Source of the DNA: JACVRW01 sp963846505
GTDB lineage: Bacteria; Actinomycetota; Thermoleophilia; Solirubrobacterales; Thermoleophilaceae
Assembly (NCBI GenBank): GCA_963846505.1
Contig: CAWJWD010000002.1
Span: forward strand, 1-64,000
Reading direction: 5' to 3'
DNA length: 64,000 nt
In this document: positions 58,831-64,000 of the stretch, one piece after another
Numbering within the stretch: position 1 is the stretch's first letter
Layout: every line of letters starts with the position of its first letter
Notes under the pieces: generated by a model
Told to the model about the DNA's origin: nothing
What the model saw: the letters and a program-made list of their open reading frames with translations, nothing else
Database searches by the model: none
Position numbers and translations under genes: made by a program

Positions 58831-59703
58831 ATGCAAGACCCGACGACCGAGATCGCCGACACCGCGCTCGGCCCCGTCCAGTACGCCACGCTCGGCGAGG
58901 GAGCGCCGGTGCTGGTGGTCCACGGCAGCCCCGGCGGCTGGGACCAGGGCGTGGCGATGGGACGCTTCCTCGCCGCGGCCGACCTGAAGCTGATCGCGCC
59001 CTCGCGGCCCGGCTACCTCGGCACGGAGTTCGGCGACCGGCGGTCGATCGATGCGCAGGCGGACCTGCACGCCGCGCTGCTCGACGCGCTCGGCGTCGAT
59101 CGCGTCGGCGTGCTCTGCTGGTCGGGCGGCGGGCCGTCGAGCTACCGGCTCGCGGTGCGCCATACCGAGCGCGTCTCCGCGCTCGTGGCGCTCGACGCAG
59201 TCAGCAAGGCGATCCAACGGCCGCAGGAGCACCTCGCGGACCGGCTGATGTTCACCACCCGCACCGGCAACTGGCTGTTGCGCGCGCTGGCGACCCACGC
59301 GCCCGAGCGCCTGATCTCGGCGACGCTGGAGGCGGAGGGCGGGTTGACCGAGGACGAGCTCGAGCAGCGCACGCGCGAGGTGTTCGCCGACGAGACCAAG
59401 CGTCGCTTCGTGCTCGAGCTCGACGCGACCGTCACCCAGCGCGACGACCGCAGGCCCGGGCTCGACAACGACTGGGAGCAGTTCGCGGCGATCGAGTCGC
59501 TCGAGCTGGAGCGGATCGCGGCACCCTGCCTGATCGTGCAGGGCAGCGCCGACACCGACGTCACGCCGGACTTCAGCGAGTTCGCGGCGGCGACGATCCC
59601 GGGCGCGGAGCAGCTCGTGCTCGACGGCGGCACGCACCTCGCCTTCTACACGCACCCCGACGCCGAGGCGACGCAGGCGCGAGCGCTGACGCTGCTGGGC
59701 TGA
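58831..59703 (+). CDS. Alpha/beta hydrolase
   Basis: 290 residues. Oxyanion HGSPGGWDQG, nucleophile elbow LCWSGGGPSS with Ser at about 98, acid in IVQGSADTDVTPD, and catalytic His in DGGTHLAFYTHPD. Soluble hydrolase of unspecified ester, epoxide or halide substrate. Starts 35 nt after the lipoprotein gene. Confidence 0.9.
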   Translation: MQDPTTEIADTALGPVQYATLGEGAPVLVVHGSPGGWDQGVAMGRFLAAADLKLIAPSRPGYLGTEFGDRRSIDAQADLHAALLDALGVDRVGVLCWSGGGPSSYRLAVRHTERVSALVALDAVSKAIQRPQEHLADRLMFTTRTGNWLLRALATHAPERLISATLEAEGGLTEDELEQRTREVFADETKRRFVLELDATVTQRDDRRPGLDNDWEQFAAIESLELERIAAPCLIVQGSADTDVTPDFSEFAAATIPGAEQLVLDGGTHLAFYTHPDAEATQARALTLLG

Positions 59704-59727
59704 GCGCGTTCGGGAGGCCGGCGCGCG

Positions 59728-60936
59728 CTAGCCGGCGGCCGACTGCTCGAGCCGCTCCAGCGGGGACGCCTCCCCACGCGCGCGGCGCCGCGCGCCGGAC
59801 GCCTGCTCGGCGATGATCACGGCGATCAGGATCGCCACCACCAGCGCGGCGACCACCAGCGCCGAGACGAACGAGCCGACGGCGGCGACCGCCAGGCAGG
59901 CGGCCGCTCCCCCGATCCGCTTCCAGCTCAGCGAGCCGGCCATGCGCAGCCGGAACAGCGCGTGGGCGATCAGGTAGATGGCCGGCCCGGCGACCACCAC
60001 CCACAGCTCGGCGCTCGGCAGCTCCTCGGTCGGGTGGGCGATCACGAGCTCGTCCCCGGCTGCCGAGACGATCACGCCGGCGACCATCAGCAGGTGCAGA
60101 TACGTGTAGCCGTCGCGGGCGAGCCGCACGCGGTCCTGCGCCAGCGTCAGCCGCCGCTCGGCGATGCGCGCGACGTAGTCGAAGTACAGCCACCAGAGCG
60201 CGGCCGAGCCGAGGAAGGCGAGCACGAACGCGGTGACGATCTCGACGTCGAGATCGAGCTCGCTCGTCGTCGCCCCCGTGACCACGATCGACTCTCCCAG
60301 CGCGATGATCACGAACAGCTGGAAGCGCTCGGCGAAGTGGGCCGGCTGCACCTGCCAGGTGGCGCCGTCCGCGGGTGGCCAGCCGGGCAGCCAGTAGAGC
60401 GTCAGCGGGGCGCCGTAGTCGATCGCGAGCGCGACGATCCAGAGCAGCGTGCGCGTCTCGCCGTCCGCGAGGCCGCCGGCGATCCAGAACGCGCCGGCGA
60501 TCACGAACCAGATCAGGATGCGCGCGGCCCGTGCGCGCTCGGCGCTGCCCGGCCCGGCCGCGACGAAGGTCAGGAACAGGTGCCGACCGACCTGGATCGC
60601 GACGTACGAGCCGGCGAACAGCAGCGCCCGCTCGCCGAACGCGTCCGGGATCGCGACGGCCATCAGCAGGCTCGCGAGCATCAGCGCGATCAGCAGCAGC
60701 CGCACGACCGGCGAATCCGGGTCGAGCTCGTTCGTGACCCAGGTCGTGTAGTTCCAGGCCCACCACACGACCAGCAGGATCAGCGCCGATTGGCCGACGC
60801 CCTCCCAGGTCAGGTGGTCGAGCAGCAGGTGCGAGATCTGCGTGATCGCGAACACGAACACGAGGTCGTAGAAGAGCTCGAGCGAGGTGGCGCGCTGCTC
60901 CTCGCTGCCGTCGGTGGGACGCCGGAAGCGCGTCAT
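59728..60936 (-). CDS. Low temperature requirement protein A (LtrA) family membrane protein
   Basis: 402 residues with about eleven spans. Hallmarks: SLELFYDLVFVFAITQISHLLL, WWAWNYTTWVTNELDPD, AHFAERFQLFVIIALGESIVVTG and the VRLARDGYTYLHLLMVAGVI segment. The family was named from Listeria growth at low temperature; its biochemical role is unknown. The real start is the ATG at 60936; the frame extends far upstream without homology. Confidence 0.93.
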   Translation of the reverse strand: MTRFRRPTDGSEEQRATSLELFYDLVFVFAITQISHLLLDHLTWEGVGQSALILLVVWWAWNYTTWVTNELDPDSPVVRLLLIALMLASLLMAVAIPDAFGERALLFAGSYVAIQVGRHLFLTFVAAGPGSAERARAARILIWFVIAGAFWIAGGLADGETRTLLWIVALAIDYGAPLTLYWLPGWPPADGATWQVQPAHFAERFQLFVIIALGESIVVTGATTSELDLDVEIVTAFVLAFLGSAALWWLYFDYVARIAERRLTLAQDRVRLARDGYTYLHLLMVAGVIVSAAGDELVIAHPTEELPSAELWVVVAGPAIYLIAHALFRLRMAGSLSWKRIGGAAACLAVAAVGSFVSALVVAALVVAILIAVIIAEQASGARRRARGEASPLERLEQSAAG

Positions 60937-60960
60937 CGGCGCTGACCTTACAGTCACCCC
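60937..60960. promoter_or_regulatory. 24-bp divergent LtrA/GNAT promoter region
   Basis: TAAGGT on the minus strand (60950-60945) ends 8 nt before the LtrA ATG. TACAGT on the plus strand (60949-60954) ends 6 nt before the GNAT ATG. The two -10 hexamers overlap by two bases, so both promoters must place their -35 regions inside the opposite gene. Confidence 0.55.
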
Positions 60961-61461
60961 ATGACCGCCGTGAGTCCGGAGATCGCGCCCGCCGACCCGG
61001 ACCACCCGCATGCTCGCCACTGTCTGCGCGAGTACGCCGCGGAGCTGAACCGGCGCTTTGCGCAGGGCTTCGATCCCGTCCAGAGCATCTCCGCCGCGGC
61101 TCCGGAACTGCGGCCCCCCGCCGGTCTGCTGCTCGTGGCCACGCTGGACGGCGAGCCGGTCGGCTGCGGCGCGCTGAAGTTCCACGACGGCGCGCCGACC
61201 GAGCTCAAGCGCATGTGGGTCGCCGAGAGCGCCCGCGGACTCGGCGTCGGGCGAGGGCTGCTGGCCGAGCTCGAGGCCCGCGCTGCCGCCAGCTCGAGCT
61301 CGATCGTGCGCCTCGAGACCAACGCGTCGTTGACCGAGGCGATCGCGCTCTACCGCTCGGCCGGCTACGAAGAGGTCGCGCCGTTCAACGACGAGCACTA
61401 CGCCGACCACTGGTTCGAGAAGGACCTCGGCCGCGAGAACGTCAGGCCAAGGCGCCCGTGA
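60961..61461 (+). CDS. GNAT-family N-acetyltransferase
   Basis: 166 residues. VGCGALKFHDGAPTELKRMWVAESARGLGVGRGLLAELEARA holds the acetyl-CoA pyrophosphate loop (RGLGVGRG), and LETNASLTEAIALYRSAGYEEV is the second conserved block. Acceptor unknown. Its 3' end overlaps the PhzF frame by 64 bases only because PhzF appears frameshifted. Confidence 0.9.
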   Translation: MTAVSPEIAPADPDHPHARHCLREYAAELNRRFAQGFDPVQSISAAAPELRPPAGLLLVATLDGEPVGCGALKFHDGAPTELKRMWVAESARGLGVGRGLLAELEARAAASSSSIVRLETNASLTEAIALYRSAGYEEVAPFNDEHYADHWFEKDLGRENVRPRRP

Positions 61462-62282
61462 TGCGCGTGACGGTCGCGCCGGCCGACCCAGATGCCGCCC
61501 CGCTCGTCCTGCGTCACGTGCACGCGCCCGCTGCGCCCCAGGGCCGTCCCCTGACAGGCGACGTACGGCGCGGTCAGGCGGCCGTTGCCCACGAGCCACT
61601 CCGCCACCGACGCGTTGAGGCTGCCGGTGACCGGGTCCTCGACCAGCGCGCCGTCCTTCGGGAAGAAGGCGCGCACCTCGATCGCGCCTGGACCGCCCGG
61701 CTCGTGCAACCCGATCAGGCCGACGTCGAGGTCGACGAAGCCGGGGCGCACCTCCAGCACGCGCGCGGCCGACTCGAGCAGCAGCCCGATCCAGGGCGGC
61801 CCGTTGACGACCCAGCTCGCGTCGACGATCTCGTCCCGCGCGAGCCCGAACGCGTCCGCGATCGCCTGCAGTGTCGCCTCCTCGACCGGACCCGAGCGCG
61901 TCACCGGCGGCGAGGCGAAGGCCAGCCCGTCAGGCGTCGAGCGCACCTCGACGAGGCCCACGCCGCACTCCTGCACCACGCGCTCGGGCGGCGGCCCGTC
62001 CCCGGCGGCCTCCAGCCAGGCGTGGCAGGTGCCGAGCGTCGGATGGCCGGCGAACGGCAGCTCGACCGTCGGCGTGAAGATCCGCACCCGGTAGTCCGCC
62101 TCCGGCACCGTCGGGGCCAGCACGAAGGTCGTCTCGGACAGGTTGGTCCAGTTGGCGATCCGCTGCATCTGCTCGGCGTCGAGGCCGTCGCCGTCGAGCA
62201 CGACCGCGACCGGGTTGCCGCCGAACGGCTGGTCGGAGAACACGTCGACCTGGGCGAAACGACGTTCCATCGCCTCGAGCAT
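61398..62282 (-). CDS. PhzF-family isomerase/epimerase, 3' end frameshifted
   Basis: 294 residues as read. FAQVDVFSDQPFGGNPVAVV, NLSETTFVL with the catalytic Glu, FAGHPTLGTCHAWLEA and FFPKDGALVEDPVTGSLNAS are all diagnostic. Near the end GGIWVG is followed by RRDRHAHHGRLGLTFSRPR. Removing one base of the CC/GG at about 61481 gives GGIWVGGATVTRITGALA and a stop at 61442-61444, the normal end. The correct gene is then 61442-62282 or from the ATG at 62270. Family members isomerise small metabolites such as DHHA in phenazine synthesis; no phenazine genes are here. Confidence 0.85.
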   Translation of the reverse strand: MLEAMERRFAQVDVFSDQPFGGNPVAVVLDGDGLDAEQMQRIANWTNLSETTFVLAPTVPEADYRVRIFTPTVELPFAGHPTLGTCHAWLEAAGDGPPPERVVQECGVGLVEVRSTPDGLAFASPPVTRSGPVEEATLQAIADAFGLARDEIVDASWVVNGPPWIGLLLESAARVLEVRPGFVDLDVGLIGLHEPGGPGAIEVRAFFPKDGALVEDPVTGSLNASVAEWLVGNGRLTAPYVACQGTALGRSGRVHVTQDERGGIWVGRRDRHAHHGRLGLTFSRPRSFSNQWSA

Positions 62283-62298
62283 GACGTACGTACTTCAT
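62281..62298. promoter_or_regulatory. 18-bp near-perfect palindrome between PhzF and the secreted protein
   Basis: ATGACGTACGTACTTCAT: 16 of 18 bases are symmetric around GTAC|GTAC. It overlaps the first possible PhzF ATG (62282) and would sit directly upstream of the alternative start at 62270. Likely operator for a dimeric regulator. Confidence 0.55.
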
Positions 62299-62336
62299 GC
62301 GTAGGGCGTTTGCGCATCCGCGCGACCCGGGCGAGG

Positions 62337-63455
62337 ATGGCCGGCGTGTCCACTGCGATCTCCTCCCATGGCCGGCTCGCCGGCGTCCTGCTCGTCCTCG
62401 CCGCCGCCCTGACGCTGCCCGCCGCCGCCTCCGGTCAGGCCGTCACCTTCGGCAGCCCGCTGACCGCGGCGCCGACCGTGAACTTCGGCTGCGAGACGAT
62501 GCCGACGCCGATCCCCGACGCATCCGGCAACTACGCGCTCGTGGGCTCGGGCGTGCCGGACTGCACCTGGCGCCAGGCGGGCGTCTTCGCCCCGCAGCCC
62601 GGCGACCCTCGCTTCAGCTCCGTGCCGGGCGACGGCCGGATCACGCGCGTCGAGGTGCGCGCCGGACCGAACCCGGCGCCGCTGCGCTTCGTGGTCTTCA
62701 GCCAGCTCGGCAACGTCGGCGGCACCGAGAACAGCCAGTGCTGCTTCTTCGTCAGCGAGACGCAGCCGGTGGCGTTGCAGCCCAACGTCATCAACACGTT
62801 CGCGGTCAACATCCCGGTCGAGCGCAACACGCTGAAGGGCATCCGCCGCTTCGACCTGATGGGCATCAGCGCGGCCTCCGGCACCGGCACGCTGCCGCTG
62901 GCGCAGGTCGGGCCGATCAACACCTTCGCGCTCACGACCCCCGGGTCGGTGAACGCGGGCTTCTGGTACCCGCGGCTGAGCGCCAACGGCCAGGACGTCG
63001 GCGGGGGGCGCCGCGAGACCGGCCTCCCCGGCATCGAGGTGCTCGTCCGCTGGACCTGGGAGCCGGGCGCCGCTCCCGGTGGAGGGGGAGGCGGCGGCGG
63101 TGGCGGCGGAGTGACGCCGCTCACGCCCGGCGCCGTGCTGGGCGGCAGCAGCGGGCAGGTCCGGCGCGGCAACGCCCTGATCCCGCTGCTCTGCAATGGC
63201 GACGCGGTCTGCGCCGGCCGCCTGCAGCTGCTCGCGGCCCGCGCCGGCGCGGCGGGCAAGAAGAAGGCGAAGCGACCGACCAGCTACGGCAGCGCCCGCT
63301 ACTCGATCCCGGCCGGCGGCAAGGCGAGCGTCAAGGTCAAGCTCAACCGCGCGGGCAAGAAGAAGCTGAAGGGCAAGCAGAGCCTGCGCGTGCGGGTGAA
63401 GCTGATGCCCAAGGGCGGCAGCGCCGTCACCACGCGCGTGAAGCTGAAGCGCTAG
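62337..63455 (+). CDS. Secreted protein with poly-Gly linker and basic C-terminal module
   Basis: 372 residues. Signal GVLLVLAAALTLPAAASGQA. Residues 40-235 are a beta-rich domain with CETMPTPIPDASGNYALV and NSQCCFFVSETQPVAL. A run of glycines (GGGGGGGGGG) forms a hinge, then a Lys/Arg-rich module (RYSIPAGGKASVKVKLNRAG, LRVRVKLMPKGG) of a kind recurrent at the C-termini of secreted Solirubrobacterales proteins. A GTG at 62346 is an alternative start with better-spaced GAGG. Possibly wall-binding; function unknown. Confidence 0.78.
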   Translation: MAGVSTAISSHGRLAGVLLVLAAALTLPAAASGQAVTFGSPLTAAPTVNFGCETMPTPIPDASGNYALVGSGVPDCTWRQAGVFAPQPGDPRFSSVPGDGRITRVEVRAGPNPAPLRFVVFSQLGNVGGTENSQCCFFVSETQPVALQPNVINTFAVNIPVERNTLKGIRRFDLMGISAASGTGTLPLAQVGPINTFALTTPGSVNAGFWYPRLSANGQDVGGGRRETGLPGIEVLVRWTWEPGAAPGGGGGGGGGGGVTPLTPGAVLGGSSGQVRRGNALIPLLCNGDAVCAGRLQLLAARAGAAGKKKAKRPTSYGSARYSIPAGGKASVKVKLNRAGKKKLKGKQSLRVRVKLMPKGGSAVTTRVKLKR

Positions 63456-63497
63456 CGCGCGAACGCGCGCGCCGGCGACGCCTCGGCAGCTGCTCGG

Positions 63498-64000
63498 CTA
63501 CGCCGGGACGGCGACTTCGACCGGCGTCGCCGGCAGCGGCACCTCCGCCGGTTCCGGCAGCGCCAGCGGCTCGCTGCCGCGCAGGCGATCACCCTGGCAG
63601 ACGACGTAGCAGTACTCCACGATGCGCCGCTCCGCCGCGGCGTCGCAGCCCGCGATGCGACAGCCGATCAGCCAGCCCTCGCCGGCGGGCCGGCACGACT
63701 GCACCTCGACCGCGAGCAGCACCGGCTCGACCGCTCCGTCGATGCCGGGCAGCTGCACGGTCGCCGAGGCGGTGGCCCCCGGCGCGAGCCGCACGGGCAG
63801 CTCCAGCCCGAGCCCGGAGGGGCTGAGGTCGCGGGCGCGCCCGATCACGGTCTTGCCGTCGGCGGTCGTGGCGGCGGCGCCGGCGTCGAGCGGCATGCGG
63901 TACTCCGAGCGCCGCTGCCGACGACGGCCCACCATCACGAGCGTGCGCACGACGCGCCGCAGCTCGAGCAGCCCGAGTGCCGGGATCACCCAGATGGCGA
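63498..64000 (-). CDS. PilZ-domain C-terminus of a glycosyltransferase-like protein (partial)
   Basis: The gene runs off the right edge. The visible 167 residues begin IWVIPALGLLELRRVVRTL, a last transmembrane segment, then the c-di-GMP-binding PilZ motifs RRQRRSEYRMPL (RxxxR) and DLSPSGLGLEL ([D/N]xSxxG). A C-terminal PilZ after spans is the layout of BcsA-type cellulose synthases and related glycosyltransferases; the catalytic part is outside the window. Likely activated by c-di-GMP, which the cyclase at 38573 could supply. Confidence 0.75.
   Translation of the reverse strand, partial: AIWVIPALGLLELRRVVRTLVMVGRRRQRRSEYRMPLDAGAAATTADGKTVIGRARDLSPSGLGLELPVRLAPGATASATVQLPGIDGAVEPVLLAVEVQSCRPAGEGWLIGCRIAGCDAAAERRIVEYCYVVCQGDRLRGSEPLALPEPAEVPLPATPVEVAVPA

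Noticed and set aside
61398..61461. Biologically meaningful overlap of GNAT and PhzF 3' ends
   Set aside because: The overlap exists only because of the one-base shift near 61481; the corrected PhzF stop lies at 61442, leaving a minor convergent overlap.
1..64000. CRISPR arrays, transposases, integrases, prophage structural genes, rRNA
   Set aside because: None seen: no regularly spaced repeats longer than the 20-bp tandem pair, and no protein with transposase, integrase or phage motifs.

Overview
The window is about 70% GC with actinobacterial gene style. The secreted protein at 23764-24324 opens with ANIMATVAVFIALGGSSYA followed by 'GRDVRNGSLTGKDLKRNSV' repeats, an N-terminus I associate with Thermoleophilia (order Solirubrobacterales). 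The small winged-helix protein at 16041, the multidomain secreted protein at 21603 and the cell-wall proteins at 13427 and 62337 fit the same order. The taxonomic call is an inference from protein style; no rRNA is present.

Layout. 1-12 kb and 38.4-64 kb look like ordinary chromosome. They hold two drug/lipid exporters of the MMPL family, a DHA2 MFS pump, an EamA exporter with its LysR regulator, GreA, a glutathione peroxidase, a tRNA-Ala(CGC), a diguanylate cyclase, a PLP decarboxylase, a subtilase, a YibE/F membrane protein, TetR and PucR regulators, a FAD dehydrogenase, LtrA, PhzF, a BASS transporter, and the C-terminal PilZ part of what looks like a cellulose-synthase-type glycosyltransferase at the right edge. 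Many genes have an SD-less start with a TANNNT hexamer 6-8 nt upstream, the layout of leaderless transcription.

12-38.3 kb is an accessory region ending at the 3' side of the tRNA-Ala. Two things stand out. First, six copies (five intact, one truncated) of a six-cysteine secreted protein family ending in '[ER]-[LIM]-TIS', with a more distant seventh copy at 52.6 kb. All are on the minus strand; several are followed by GC-rich hairpins and three are preceded by a conserved AT-rich block. Second, a plus-strand run from 25.3 to 38.3 kb: two PadR regulator + ABC ATPase cassettes, a third canonical ABC ATPase with an FtsX-type permease, a cytochrome P450, a DUF2600/YtpB-like (C35 terpene synthase family) protein and several winged-helix/XRE regulators. 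It reads as a candidate terpenoid biosynthesis/export locus. A lower-GC module (XRE regulator, beta-propeller/Vps62-like secreted protein, lipoprotein) lies at 17-20 kb.

Quality caution. At least five genes are broken by single-base indels in short G or C runs (near 16367, 22153, 23424, 48931, 61481; possibly also 8862 and 48300). Frame is restored by one base with family-like sequence on both sides, so I suspect sequencing indels for many of these. Two other lesions are not of this kind: an SDR gene lacking two internal blocks and a start codon (5036-5677), and a deletion that fused the 5'-truncated halves of two divergent genes at about 21602.
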